Origin: Acidimicrobiaceae bacterium
Lineage (GTDB): Bacteria > Actinomycetota > Acidimicrobiia > Acidimicrobiales > RAAP-2
Assembly (NCBI GenBank): GCA_003158855.1
Contig: PMLJ01000018.1
Coordinates: 1 to 53,499 of the forward strand
Reading direction: 5' to 3'
DNA: 53,499 bases
In this document: positions 17,748 to 26,575 of the stretch, in pieces
Layout: each line of letters begins with the position of its first letter
Numbering within the stretch: position 1 is the stretch's first letter
Notes under the pieces: generated by a model
The model's database searches: none
Seen by the model: only the letters and a program-made list of their open reading frames with translations
What the model was told of the DNA's origin: nothing
Program-made: the position numbers and the translations under genes

Positions 17748-17959
17748 TGAAAGACTCTGAAATCAATGACTCGGTTGCTGCGTCCGACCCCGCCCAGGGG
17801 TTGCGTGCCTCGCAGGCTCTCCATGGGTTGGGAGAGCGGGTTGAAGCGAGATACGTGGCCCTCGCGCGTGAACAGGGGTGGTCATGGCAGCAAGTTGGTG
17901 ACGCACTCGGGCTCACGCGACAGTCGGTTCACCTCAAGTACGGAAAGGACGCGAAATGA
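17747..17959 (+). CDS. Small helix-turn-helix protein, likely autoregulator
   Basis: 70 residues. The HTH lies at about 38-65, VALAREQGWSWQQVGDALGL followed by TRQSVHLKYGK, of the type found in short actinobacterial HTH proteins. It starts at GTG 17747, which is also the predicted transcription start. The stop overlaps the ATG of the Clp-N gene by ATGA, so the two proteins are made in a coupled way. It is the obvious candidate to bind the two dyads in its own promoter. Its relation to proteolysis is inferred only from its partner gene. Confidence 0.85.
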   Translation: MKDSEINDSVAASDPAQGLRASQALHGLGERVEARYVALAREQGWSWQQVGDALGLTRQSVHLKYGKDAK

Positions 17960-18462
17960 CTGCCACTCAGAAGACGCCCGGGGCTTATCACCCGTGGGCC
18001 ACCTACGTCGCAGCGTGCGAGGAAGCGCGGCGGCGCGGCGACCGCCGGGTCGGTACCGAACACCTGCTGCTCGCGTTGCTGCGCGACCCGTCAATCGAGA
18101 AGGTGCTCAACATCAGCAACGATGAGGCACGCTCGAAGCTCATTGCGCTCGATGACGAGGCGTTGCTCGCCGTTGGCATGCCTCGCGAGTTCAGTTCGCC
18201 TCTGCTGTCAGAACGTCCGCTCCCCGCGCGGCCCACGATCAAGAATGTGATGAAGAATCGCATCAAGTTGACGCCGGCGGCGAAGAGAGCCATGCAGGAT
18301 GCCGGCAAGCCCATGCGTCGGGGAAGGCGAATCTCACCCCAGCAGGTTGTCTTGGCCGTCCTCGAGGGTCGGCCGCCGGACCCGGCCGCGACGCTCCTCG
18401 AAGCCCTCGGGGTAGACACCGTCAAGGTTCGAGCGCGCTTCGAAGAAAGGCTTACCACCTGA
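17956..18462 (+). CDS. Clp N-terminal (R) domain protein without ATPase
   Basis: 168 residues. Two Clp-N-like repeats are visible: YVAACEEARRRGDRRVGTEH with LLLALLRDPS (about 18-48), and LTPAAKRAMQDAGKPMRRGR followed by ISPQQVVLAVLEG (about 95-135). These resemble the substrate and adaptor docking domain of ClpC/ClpA, but no AAA+ module follows. Such stand-alone proteins could act as adaptors or decoys for ClpC, whose gene is at the right end of the window; that is inference. It is translated with the HTH protein from one leaderless promoter. Confidence 0.85.
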   Translation: MTATQKTPGAYHPWATYVAACEEARRRGDRRVGTEHLLLALLRDPSIEKVLNISNDEARSKLIALDDEALLAVGMPREFSSPLLSERPLPARPTIKNVMKNRIKLTPAAKRAMQDAGKPMRRGRRISPQQVVLAVLEGRPPDPAATLLEALGVDTVKVRARFEERLTT

Positions 18463-18466
18463 GCCT

Positions 18467-18930
18467 TGGGTGCGCCAACGCCTGCCCAGAATCGCTCGTA
18501 CTCCAATCGCCGGGCCACCTGATCGGCCAAGTCGAGCGAGAACTCCCGTTCGATACTCCAAGGCGCCAAGTCGATGCCGTTCGTCACTCCACCGCCCGTT
18601 ACGAGGTCGCCGTCATCGGCCACCCTCTCGTCGTCCACGCCGAGCGCGACGCCCGGAGGAGCGACGGCCAGTCCCCTCGCTGGGCCTCGCCCCAGGCGCC
18701 TGTTTCGTCTCTCGCCGCCCACTCCCCTCCGGGGACATTCACTACGTCGGCTTTCCCGGGTTCGAAGACACCGTCGAGGTGAGGCCTGAGGCCGTAGGTC
18801 GCGCGAATCTCCAAGGTCGGAACCCGCGAGACATCTCGAACATCGATCCCGCCGCCGAGCGGAACACCTCGTGGAGCCCGATGACGTCGAGCTCGTCAGC
18901 TTGATCGAACTCCGTCATGTCAAAGCGCAT
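18467..18930 (-). pseudogene. DJ-1/PfpI (GATase1-like) gene broken by two or more frameshifts
   Basis: Three pieces in three frames line up in the right order. FDQADELDVIGLHEVFR (from ATG 18930) is the N-terminus, GLRPHLDGVFEPGKADVV with NVPGGEW is the middle strand region, and TGGGVTNGIDLAPWSIEREF with VARRLEYERF is the C-terminal part of a DJ-1/PfpI protein. The segment with the nucleophile Cys is not readable in any frame. No intact protein can be made. Confidence 0.75.
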
Positions 18931-19049
18931 CCCTTCACCCCAGCAACGGCCCTTCAACGCTGCGCCAACTTCGCAACCCCCGCGATCTTCGTCCTTCGCC
19001 CTGCCCGGGTCCTCTTTCCCGGCAGGCCGTCCTTTGCTAAGAAGAGTCC

Positions 19050-19412
19050 ATGAGCGAATCCCTCGAAGGACTCCGGACGGTCATCTATCCGAGCGATAAC
19101 CTCGGCGAGTCGAAATCATGGTGGTCGTCGTTTCTTGGCATTGAACCATACTTCGACCAACCCTTCTACGTGGGGTATTCGGTAGGCGGCTACGAGCTCG
19201 GGCTTCTTCCCGGCGCGGACCCGTCTGAGGGGGCGCTCGCGTACTGGGGCGTCGCGAACGTCCAGAAGGCCATCGACGCCGCCCTCGCCTCTGGGGCTTC
19301 CGAGCATTCGCCCGCTGCGGACGTCGGCGACGGGATCGTGACCGGGTCGGTGCGCACTCCCGATGGTTCAGTTCTTGGCTTCATCTTCAATCCGCACTTC
19401 GCACTCGCTTGA
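19050..19412 (+). CDS. VOC (glyoxalase/bleomycin-resistance) family protein
   Basis: 120 residues. One full VOC domain of two beta-alpha-beta-beta-beta modules: TVIYPSDNLGESKSWWSSFL with GYELGLLPG, then WGVANVQKAIDAALASGAS and TPDGSVLGFIFNPHF. Metal ligand positions are only partly recognisable, so catalysis is uncertain. AAGAAGAG precedes the ATG. No partner gene is evident. Confidence 0.85.
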   Translation: MSESLEGLRTVIYPSDNLGESKSWWSSFLGIEPYFDQPFYVGYSVGGYELGLLPGADPSEGALAYWGVANVQKAIDAALASGASEHSPAADVGDGIVTGSVRTPDGSVLGFIFNPHFALA

Positions 19413-19431
19413 GAGGCGCTGACGGAAGTTG

Positions 19432-19578
19432 CTAGTGGACCATGGCCGCGACGATCAGAACGATCGCGGTCGGAATCAGCACCAGCAGCCAGCCCTGCCA
19501 GGTCTGGGGCCGCACGCCGTAACCGCTCCCCTTCGGAGCGAACCAACCGCGCTTCTTTTCATCATTCTGCAGAATCAT
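19432..19578 (-). CDS. 48-residue single-pass membrane protein
   Basis: From ATG 19578 (AAAGGAAATGG upstream). The first half is polar with KKRGWFAPKGSGYGVRP, and WLLVLIPTAIVLIVAAMV is one membrane helix reaching the C-terminus. Short proteins with a GWFxPKxxGYG lead and a terminal helix recur in actinobacteria; their function is unknown. The upstream in-frame extension is Arg- and Thr-rich and looks non-coding. Confidence 0.65.
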   Translation of the reverse strand: MILQNDEKKRGWFAPKGSGYGVRPQTWQGWLLVLIPTAIVLIVAAMVH

Positions 19579-19803
19579 GGATCCATTTCCTTTGCGGCGG
19601 CGTCTTCCTTCATGATGCCACGATTTCCACCGGCATTCCCTGAGCATCGGTGTCCTTGACCTCGATGCCTCTTCGCATCTTGTCCTCGGTGTGGTGAGCG
19701 GATTCACGCAACCTCTGGAAGTCGTCGTGTCCTGCTGATGAAAGGCTGCGTCACTCCTCGACGATCGGTCATCTAAGTTCGAGTCCATCACAGAGGGGGA
19801 TCC

Positions 19804-20562
19804 ATGCGCGTACTTATCACCGGCACTGAACTCGCCAATGCGGGCCACGAGGTCATAGCCACCGCGCGGGACCTTTCACTGCTCGACTCACTCGACGTCG
19901 CGATGCGGCTCAGGCTCGACGTGGCCAGTGAGGCATCCATTGGCGAGGCCCTGGCGAGCGCGGGCGAACTCGACGCCATTGTCAACAATGCTGCGAGCCA
20001 CGGACAGGGGCCGCTCGAGGACTACCCCCTCGATCGGTTGCGCGAGGTCTTCGAGGCGAACGCCTTCGGGCCCGTTCGACTGCTGCAGCACGTCCTTCCG
20101 TCGTGGCGGGTGAGAGGCCACGGCGTCATCGTCAACGTCAGTTCGGTGCAGGGTCGGGTTTCCTCCCCGCTCGAAGGCGTGTACTCAGGCTCCAAGTACG
20201 CGCTCGAAGCCTTCTCCGAGGCGCTGCACTACGAGGTTCGCCACTTCGGGATCCGAACGGTGATCATCGAGCCCGGCTACATAGCGCCGGGGATGAAGCC
20301 GGTTCCCTCGCGTGAACGCAATCCCGCCTACGAGGGTCTCTGGAACGACTGGGAGGGCACCGACGCCAAACTGAACGGACCGGCCGGTCGACCTGGTCCC
20401 GAAGTCGTTGGGCGGGCAATACTTCGCGCCATCGAGGATGACTCCACCCCGCTGCGCGTTCCCGTGGGAGCCGACGCCGAATTGATCTTGGCCACGCGCA
20501 GTCAGCTCAACGACGGCGAGTTTGAAGCGACGATGCGCCAGACCCTCGGTCTCACGTGGTGA
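19804..20562 (+). CDS. SDR family protein lacking the glycine-rich cofactor motif
   Basis: 252 residues. It matches SDRs along most of its length: a DVASEASIGEAL strand-helix, NNAASHGQGP in place of NNAG, SSVQGRVSSPLEGVYSGSK with YxxxK, and an IIEPGYIAPGM C-terminal part. The N-terminus reads MRVLITGTELANAGHEVIA. A normal SDR has about 10-12 more residues here (TGASSGIGRAxA), so an in-frame deletion has removed the Rossmann glycine turn. A ribosome-binding GAGGGGG precedes the ATG. It may be a recent in-frame pseudogene or a non-catalytic form. Confidence 0.8.
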   Translation: MRVLITGTELANAGHEVIATARDLSLLDSLDVAMRLRLDVASEASIGEALASAGELDAIVNNAASHGQGPLEDYPLDRLREVFEANAFGPVRLLQHVLPSWRVRGHGVIVNVSSVQGRVSSPLEGVYSGSKYALEAFSEALHYEVRHFGIRTVIIEPGYIAPGMKPVPSRERNPAYEGLWNDWEGTDAKLNGPAGRPGPEVVGRAILRAIEDDSTPLRVPVGADAELILATRSQLNDGEFEATMRQTLGLTW

Positions 20563-20574
20563 GCTGGCGGCTGA

Positions 20575-21489
20575 TTAGTAGCCGAGCTCGAGGTCAACGA
20601 CGCCGACCAGCTGCTCGCCGCGCAGATAGCGGCGCAGGTTCGAGACGAACAAATCCATTGCCCCGGTGAGGAATGGGATCCCCGTCCACGATGCGTGCGG
20701 AGTGAGGAACACCTTGTCGTGAGAGTAGAGCCAATGCCCGGAGGGGAGCGGCTCTGGCACGCAGACGTCCAGGGACGCTCGGGCGATCCGGCCGTCGTCG
20801 AGAGCGACCCGCAGCGCATCTTGGTCAACGAGCGATCCGCGCGCGATGTTGACGAGGTGCAGCCCGGGCTTCACCAGAGCCAGCGTTTCTTCGTTCAAGA
20901 TGTTCACCGTCGCACTCGTCGCTGGAACACAGAGCACCAGATGATCGACGTCAGGGAGCATCTCTTCGATGCGGCCCACGAGCTGCACGCCAGGAATCTC
21001 GCTCGGGGTGTTCGAACGCCGCATCGCGACCACCCGCATGTCGAATGCCTGGGCCAGGCGGGCCACCCTCTGGCCGATGCCCCCGAAGCCCACCAGGCCC
21101 ACCATCTGGCCTGACAGGCACAGCGTTCGTTGGAAGTTCCAGATCTCGGGAGACTCCTTGATCCAGAGTTCTGGAAAACGGCGGCTGTGGGCGAGCATTG
21201 TCGCCATGACGTATTCGGATATCGGCACCGCCCCGGCGCCCTTGGCGCACGTGACGATCGGAGCCTGCAGGAGCGCCGGATTGACGTGATCGATCCCGGT
21301 TCCGGCGAGCTGGATCCAGGCGACCCCGGAGATGGCGGCGTCGATGGACTTCTGATCGAAGCCCGAGAAGAGAATCGCATCGGACGGGATCGATCCCTCG
21401 TACGTCGCCAAGTCCACAACATCGACCTCGGGGAACTCAGCGCGGAGTCGTTCGACGCATTGGCTCACACCACAGAGCACGATAGCCAT
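20575..21489 (-). CDS. D-isomer-specific 2-hydroxyacid dehydrogenase family protein
   Basis: 304 residues. The NAD domain has GLVGFGGIGQRVARLA near 130. The catalytic set is Arg in NIARGSLVDQDAL near 225, the acidic residue in ASLDVCVPEPLPSGHW near 250, and His in LTPHASW near 272. The ligand is not predictable. The N-terminal catalytic half is short but complete. It converges on the SDR at 19804. Broken VOC remains lie upstream. Confidence 0.88.
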   Translation of the reverse strand: MAIVLCGVSQCVERLRAEFPEVDVVDLATYEGSIPSDAILFSGFDQKSIDAAISGVAWIQLAGTGIDHVNPALLQAPIVTCAKGAGAVPISEYVMATMLAHSRRFPELWIKESPEIWNFQRTLCLSGQMVGLVGFGGIGQRVARLAQAFDMRVVAMRRSNTPSEIPGVQLVGRIEEMLPDVDHLVLCVPATSATVNILNEETLALVKPGLHLVNIARGSLVDQDALRVALDDGRIARASLDVCVPEPLPSGHWLYSHDKVFLTPHASWTGIPFLTGAMDLFVSNLRRYLRGEQLVGVVDLELGY

Positions 21490-21656
21490 CAGGTCCTCCA
21501 GTCGCAGGAGGGAAGATCCTCTCGCCAGGTTTTGCTGACCGACTTTAATGCGGCGCGATCACCACGGATCCGCGCGCCATCGCATCTTCCCGGCTCGGTA
21601 CTCAGGCAGCCGGCCGTCAGGCGCCATCGGAAGCAAAATAGGAATTCCCATCGGAG

Positions 21657-21994
21657 TCACCGAGTCGCGCCCTGTGCACCCCAGGGCACGGGTTCGGGTT
21701 CCTGACTGGACACGGCGCCAAGGGCGCTCAAGCGCTTGAAGTCGGCCCTCACGTCATCGCTCGCCAGGTGGATGTCGGTGTTGAGAGGCGTCTCGGGGGT
21801 CCGAGCCAGTCGCCCGTGGATGTAGGCGGGTCTGCGGACGATTCACCAAGTGTGTCCCCGTGGCGCAACGGCCAGGATGCGGTGGTCGGCGCTCATCTGG
21901 TTGTCTTGTCGAACCTCCCAGCCCAGAACATCCGGTAGAAAATGAGCGTGACATCCGGGTCGCTCACGACGTCCACTGTTGCGTGGACGTGCAT
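21657..21994 (-). pseudogene. Broken VOC-family gene
   Basis: From ATG 21994 the frame begins HVHATVDVVSDPDVTLIFYR, as VOC proteins do, then stops after about 32 codons. Farther on, another frame reads NTDIHLASDDVRADFKRLSA, the second VOC module, ending with a TGA at 21657. At least one frameshift and probable small deletions separate them. 21490-21656 shows no gene. Confidence 0.55.
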
Positions 21995-22057
21995 GGCCGT
22001 CCTTTCACTACGAGCCTCGGGAGCAAGACGGCGACCACGCGAAGCACCTCCACCGCC

Positions 22058-22426
22058 CTAGTCGGGAATCTGGGTCGTCAGGCAGAATGGGTGGCCCGCC
22101 GGATCCAGCAGGACAACGAAGCGGTCCGGAGCGGACTGGAATCTCGCCCGAGTCGCCCCCAGGCGGATCGCTTCGGCTTCAGTCCCTTCGAGGTCGCTGA
22201 CCGCCAGGTCCAGATGGATCTGCTTGGGGACGTCACTTTCGGGCCACGTTGGCTCTCTGTAGTTCTCGACTCTCACCGTGGAGAGCCACATTCCCTGGAG
22301 CCTTACCGCGACGAAATCGTCACTGGAGAAGGCGATCTCCCCTCCAAGAAGGCTGGCCCAGAACATCGCCAAGCCGGCCGGGTCGGCGCAGTCGAGGGAG
22401 ACTGAGCCAAGTCGAATGTTCGTCAT
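22058..22426 (-). CDS. VOC family protein
   Basis: 122 residues. LGSVSLDCADPAGLAMFWAS at the start and LAVSDLEGTEAEAIRLGATR then FVVLLDPAGHPFCLT at the end form the glyoxalase-like fold typical of the small actinobacterial VOC proteins. The function is unknown. TATGTT at 22433-22438 (minus strand) ends six bases before the ATG, the leaderless pattern. The relic just downstream belongs to the same superfamily but is not a close copy. Confidence 0.85.
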   Translation of the reverse strand: MTNIRLGSVSLDCADPAGLAMFWASLLGGEIAFSSDDFVAVRLQGMWLSTVRVENYREPTWPESDVPKQIHLDLAVSDLEGTEAEAIRLGATRARFQSAPDRFVVLLDPAGHPFCLTTQIPD

Positions 22427-22521
22427 TTCTTGAACATAGTCCTCGGCATTGCCGCGTTGCCAGAGCTACTCCCGAGGAGATCCGCACCCCGCCGAGGCGG
22501 GCATCCGATGCGAACGAGCCG

Positions 22522-23136
22522 TCAGCGAAGCTTGAGTTGAAGCCTTGCCCGCACGACCGGCCATTCTGAGTCGAGCACCGAGTACATGGCGGTGTCGCGG
22601 TACAGGTCCTCTTCGCCAACGACCATCGAGGGCTGCCAGCGGCGAAGGACCCCCTCGAAGGAAGCGCCGATTCGAAGTATCGCCGCCCTCGACCGCTCGT
22701 TTCGGGCGTCGCTCTTGAAGTCAACCCGGGTGACGTTCCAGACGTCGAATGCCTGGGTCAAGAGGAGGAGCTTCGCCTCGGTGTTGACGGGGGAACGTTG
22801 GGCCGATGCGGCCAGCCACGTCCCGCCAATCTCGACCGCGAAGGGCCGAGTCTCGTCGCCTCGAAACCGAAACGTCATGAAACGGGTCACGCCCACGGCG
22901 CGACCGTCGGAGACGTCGACCTGCGCGAAAGGGACAATCAGGCCGGCGTCGCGGTCGACGAGCAGGTCCTCGACGTAGGTGTTCATCGAGGCCAGGTCCT
23001 TCGGCACGGGCGTGAATCGATACGTCTGGCGATCTTCACCGGCGGCGCTGGCCAATGCGCTCGCGTGCGAAGTGGCCAACGGCTCCAGACGGACTCGAGT
23101 CCCTTCCAGGGTTGGGACGTTCAATGGATGAGTCAT
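22522..23136 (-). CDS. GNAT acetyltransferase, RimJ/RimL type
   Basis: 204 residues. TLEGTRVRLEPLATSHASAL at the N-terminus, EIGGTWLAASAQRSPVNTEA near 105 and VDFKSDARNERSRAAILRIG followed by ASFEGVLRRW are the usual RimJ/RimL-like blocks. It could acetylate a protein N-terminus or a small molecule; no more can be said. It stands between the VOC and phosphotransferase genes. Confidence 0.87.
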   Translation of the reverse strand: MTHPLNVPTLEGTRVRLEPLATSHASALASAAGEDRQTYRFTPVPKDLASMNTYVEDLLVDRDAGLIVPFAQVDVSDGRAVGVTRFMTFRFRGDETRPFAVEIGGTWLAASAQRSPVNTEAKLLLLTQAFDVWNVTRVDFKSDARNERSRAAILRIGASFEGVLRRWQPSMVVGEEDLYRDTAMYSVLDSEWPVVRARLQLKLR

Positions 23137-23242
23137 TCATCCAGTCTCACACGCCGGCCCGGCCACGCGGCCATCAACGCCGAGCGCGTGGCACCCCCGG
23201 TGCTCCTCCTCGCGGCCGACGCTCCATGGCGATGCCCCGGGC

Positions 23243-24133
23243 CTATGTCTCCGACGCGAACGCCAGCACCCTTTCGAGCGTTCTCGACCCGACGACGGCG
23301 TAGGGGGCGGGGCCATCGACACCAATCTCGGTGAACATCATCCCGAAGAGGGCGGCCCAACCAAGGGCGCGTGCCACGAGCGAAGTGTCGGTGTGCCGAT
23401 ACGAACCTAGGAACGTTTGCACGACGTCGGGTGCGAGGAACATCCACGCGCTCGCCACGTCCGTCGCCGGGTCCCCCGCGCACAGATCCCCGAAGTCGAT
23501 CACGGCGCTGAGTTCGTCCTTATCGATCAGAAGATTCAGGGGATGAAGGTCGCCGTGGATCCAGACCGCCGGTCCCTCCCAGGGACGAGCCCTCAACGCA
23601 ATCTCCCAGACTTCGCGCAAGGCGGATTCCGCGACCGCTCCCCTCAAGGAAGCCAACGTCGATTCAAACGTCTCGATTCGCGCGGCGAGCGGCGTATCTC
23701 GAAACGGATTGGAGGGAGCATCGTCTGGCGCTGGCTGATGCAGCGCGTTCATGAAACTGGCGAGATGCTCCGCCGTGCCTCGGGGATCTCTCAGTTCCGC
23801 CTCGTGCGCCGGAGCGCCGTCGAACCACCTCGTTATCGACCAGGGGTGCGGATAGATCGGACCCTGCCGACCCACGAGCACCGGCTCGGAGATGGGCAGC
23901 GGAAGCGCCGGGGCGAGTACCGGCAGCCATTTGAGTTCCTTTTCCATCAGGGCCGCGGCGGCTTTCCGTCGCGGGAGGCGGACCACCAACTCGTCGCCAA
24001 CGCGCCACAGCGAATTGTCGAAGCCCTCCGCGGCGTGACGAAGCTCCAGTCCCGAGAGATCCGAGAACTGTTCGGCGAGAAGCGCCCGGACGATCACTTC
24101 ATCAACGTGAATGTCGGGATAAGGCACGGGCAC
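23243..24133 (-). CDS. Aminoglycoside-phosphotransferase-like kinase (APH/ChoK family)
   Basis: 296 residues. The catalytic loop HGDLHPLNLL near 197 and the metal-binding IDFGDLCAGDP near 213 are intact. LVVRLPRRKAA near 52 holds the ATP lysine strand. APH-type kinases phosphorylate antibiotics, but many environmental members act on small metabolites; no resistance can be claimed. GTG 24133 is supported by TAGCGT at 24140-24145 exactly six bases upstream. Confidence 0.88.
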   Translation of the reverse strand: MPVPYPDIHVDEVIVRALLAEQFSDLSGLELRHAAEGFDNSLWRVGDELVVRLPRRKAAAALMEKELKWLPVLAPALPLPISEPVLVGRQGPIYPHPWSITRWFDGAPAHEAELRDPRGTAEHLASFMNALHQPAPDDAPSNPFRDTPLAARIETFESTLASLRGAVAESALREVWEIALRARPWEGPAVWIHGDLHPLNLLIDKDELSAVIDFGDLCAGDPATDVASAWMFLAPDVVQTFLGSYRHTDTSLVARALGWAALFGMMFTEIGVDGPAPYAVVGSRTLERVLAFASET

Positions 24134-24184
24134 ATCCCAACGCTAACGATCGTCGAGACTTCACGCTGGAGGATCCCGGCAGTG

Positions 24185-25372
24185 TCAGAGGTTGACCAGC
24201 ACCGACGAATCGAGATCCTTCACGTCGGTGATCCCGGTCAGCCCGAGTGTCACCATCATCTCCTCGCGCATGATGTGGAAGATGTGATCGACGCCCATTT
24301 CGCCGCGCGCGGCGGCGGCGAACGCCCACGGCCTGCCCATGAGGCACGCCTTGGCGCCCAGCGACAGCGCCTTCACCACGTCGAGGCCGCTCCTCACCCC
24401 GCCGTCCATCAGCACATCGCATTCATCCCCAATTGCCTTGGCGATCGCCGGAAGGGCGCTGATGGTCGAGGGGACATCATCGAGCTGGCGACCACCGTGA
24501 TTGGAGACAATGACGGCATCGGCGCCGCGGCCGACCGCCTCTCGGGCGTCGTCGACGTCCAGTATTCCCTTCAACGCGATCTTGCCCTTCCAATGCGAGC
24601 GCAGCCACGCGAGCTCGTCCCACGTTACGCTCGGATCGAACTGGCTGGCGATCCAGCCTTGAAAGTCAGCGGGCACCTTGGCGAGCGGCAGAAACTGCTC
24701 GAGGTTGCCGAAGGTGAGCGGCTTCCCGCCCAGGGCGACCTCGCGGACCCACGTTGGATGACGGGCGAGGTCAAGTCCCCGCCGCATCCGGCTGGGTTTC
24801 ACGGACGAGCCGCTGATGCCGTTTCGCACGTCACGGTAACGCTGCCCCACGACCGCCAGGTCGACGGTCAAGATCAGCGTCGTGCAACCCGCAGCGGCCG
24901 CCCGCACCATCAGCTCCTCGGCGTAGGAACGGTCCTTCATGACGTACAACTGAAACCAAGGGGGGCTCTTCACCGCCTTCGCGACCTCTTCAATGCTGCA
25001 GATCGAAAGGGTCGACTCGCAGAACGGGACCCCCGCCCGCTCCGCGGCCCTCGCCGCTTGAACCTCGGCGCGTTTCGCGAACATGCCGGCGAACCCGACG
25101 GGAGCGAGAATCAACGGCAAGGCGATTTCCTGTCCGAGCACCGTGGTCGAGAGGTTGCGCACCGAAACGTCGCGCAGAACGCGCTGGCGAAGCTGGATTC
25201 GGCGCAGGTCGTCGCGGTTCGCCTTCATCGATGCTTCGGCGAATGCTCCCCCGTCGATGTAATCGAAGATCTGGCGGGGCAACTTCCTTCGCGCCAACTC
25301 CCGGTAGTCTTCGACCGAAGCGGGCACGAGATTGAGGCTTCGATCAGGTCGGTTCAGGGGCACGAACCTCAT
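24185..25372 (-). CDS. FMN-dependent alpha-hydroxy-acid oxidase/dehydrogenase (LldD family)
   Basis: 395 residues. The catalytic His292 lies in SNHGGRQLDD. FDYIDGGAFAEAS near 36, LAPVGFAGMF near 89 and MDGGVRSGLDVVKAL near 320 are the FMN/TIM-barrel blocks of L-lactate dehydrogenase, glycolate oxidase and mycofactocin MftD types. The substrate is unclear. It is probably an lldD-like enzyme oxidising an L-2-hydroxy acid at the membrane or in the cytosol. No mycofactocin genes are nearby. Confidence 0.9.
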   Translation of the reverse strand: MRFVPLNRPDRSLNLVPASVEDYRELARRKLPRQIFDYIDGGAFAEASMKANRDDLRRIQLRQRVLRDVSVRNLSTTVLGQEIALPLILAPVGFAGMFAKRAEVQAARAAERAGVPFCESTLSICSIEEVAKAVKSPPWFQLYVMKDRSYAEELMVRAAAAGCTTLILTVDLAVVGQRYRDVRNGISGSSVKPSRMRRGLDLARHPTWVREVALGGKPLTFGNLEQFLPLAKVPADFQGWIASQFDPSVTWDELAWLRSHWKGKIALKGILDVDDAREAVGRGADAVIVSNHGGRQLDDVPSTISALPAIAKAIGDECDVLMDGGVRSGLDVVKALSLGAKACLMGRPWAFAAAARGEMGVDHIFHIMREEMMVTLGLTGITDVKDLDSSVLVNL

Positions 25373-25444
25373 TATGCACCAAGTCAGAGTCCGAGAGGCC
25401 GGTACCTCGCCGCTGCCACGGCGCTTGAAGCAAAGTGCGCAGGG

Positions 25445-26575
25445 TCAGGACAATGCTTGCGCCAGGTCTCGGATCAGATCATCCACGTCTTCGATGCCGA
25501 CGCTCAAGCGAACGAGGCTCGCCGGCGGTTCGAGCGTCGAACCCGCGGTCGAGGCGTGCGTCATGACGGCCGGGAGTTCGATGAGGCTCTCCACGCCACC
25601 GAGGGACTCGGCCAGCGTGAAGACCGACGTCATTTCGCAGACGTTGCGCGCCTTCGCGGCCCCGCCCTTCAGTGTGAAACTGACCATGCCCCCGAAGTCG
25701 CTCATTTGGGCAGCGGCGACCTCGTGACTGGGATGGGTCGCGAGACCCGGGTAGTAGACCCTCTCAACCGCGTCGTGACGCGAAAGGTACTCGGCGACGG
25801 CTCGCGCGTTCGAGCAGTGACGCTCCATGCGGATGCCGAGGGTCTTCAACCCCCGGATGAGCAGGTAGCAGTCGAGAGGTCCGGGCACGGCACCGATGGC
25901 GTACTGGTGGAACTTCAGTTTGGCCGCGAGCTCGTCGCTGCTCGTCGCGACAAATCCCCCGATCACGTCGGAGTGCCCGCCGACGTACTTCGTCGTCGAG
26001 TGAACGACCACGTCCGCGCCGAGGGTGAGGGGGCGCTGCAGAAACGGGGTCGCGAACGTGTTGTCAACCACCAAGAGCGCTTCGTGCTTGTGCGCGATGG
26101 CGGCCAGATCCTTGATCGACACCACGTTCAACAAGGGATTGCTCGGCGTCTCGACCCAGAGCATCTTGGTCGACTTGTCGAAGGACGCTCGAACGCCATC
26201 AAGGTCGCTCAGGTCAACGCACGAGATGGTGACACCCCACTCACCGAAGATCCTGGTGAGCAGCCGGTAGGTACCGCCGTAGGCGTCATTGCCGAGCACG
26301 ACGTGGTCACCGGGCGCGAGCGTGCGCAGCAGCGCGTCCTCGCCGGCGAGTCCCGATGCGAACGCTATCCCGTGGCTTGCGCCTTCGAGGTCGGCGAGGC
26401 ACGTTTCGAGTGCCGCCCTCGTGGGGTTGTCGACCCGCGAATAGTCGCTGAACCTCGGGATCCCGACGCCGTCTTGGGCGTAGGTCGAAGTGAGATACAC
26501 GGGCGGATTCACCGCACCGGTAACAGGATCGGGCTCTGAGCCCACGTGAATCGCCCGAGTGTTGAATCCGGTCAT
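25445..26575 (-). CDS. Cystathionine gamma-lyase / gamma-synthase family enzyme
   Basis: 376 residues. K196 in HSTTKYVGGHSD binds PLP; YSRVDNPTRAALE near 45, ETPSNPLL near 142 and SLGGVESLIELPAVMTH near 328 are the gamma-family motifs. Immediately downstream of and overlapping by one base with the cystathionine beta-synthase gene, which points to gamma-lyase activity: cystathionine to cysteine in reverse transsulfuration. Sequence alone does not exclude gamma-synthase (metB). Confidence 0.92.
   Translation of the reverse strand: MTGFNTRAIHVGSEPDPVTGAVNPPVYLTSTYAQDGVGIPRFSDYSRVDNPTRAALETCLADLEGASHGIAFASGLAGEDALLRTLAPGDHVVLGNDAYGGTYRLLTRIFGEWGVTISCVDLSDLDGVRASFDKSTKMLWVETPSNPLLNVVSIKDLAAIAHKHEALLVVDNTFATPFLQRPLTLGADVVVHSTTKYVGGHSDVIGGFVATSSDELAAKLKFHQYAIGAVPGPLDCYLLIRGLKTLGIRMERHCSNARAVAEYLSRHDAVERVYYPGLATHPSHEVAAAQMSDFGGMVSFTLKGGAAKARNVCEMTSVFTLAESLGGVESLIELPAVMTHASTAGSTLEPPASLVRLSVGIEDVDDLIRDLAQALS

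Noticed and set aside
23417-26539. A 1040-codon plus-strand frame spanning three genes
   Set aside because: It runs antisense to the phosphotransferase, LldD and gamma-lyase genes, all of which have intact family motifs.
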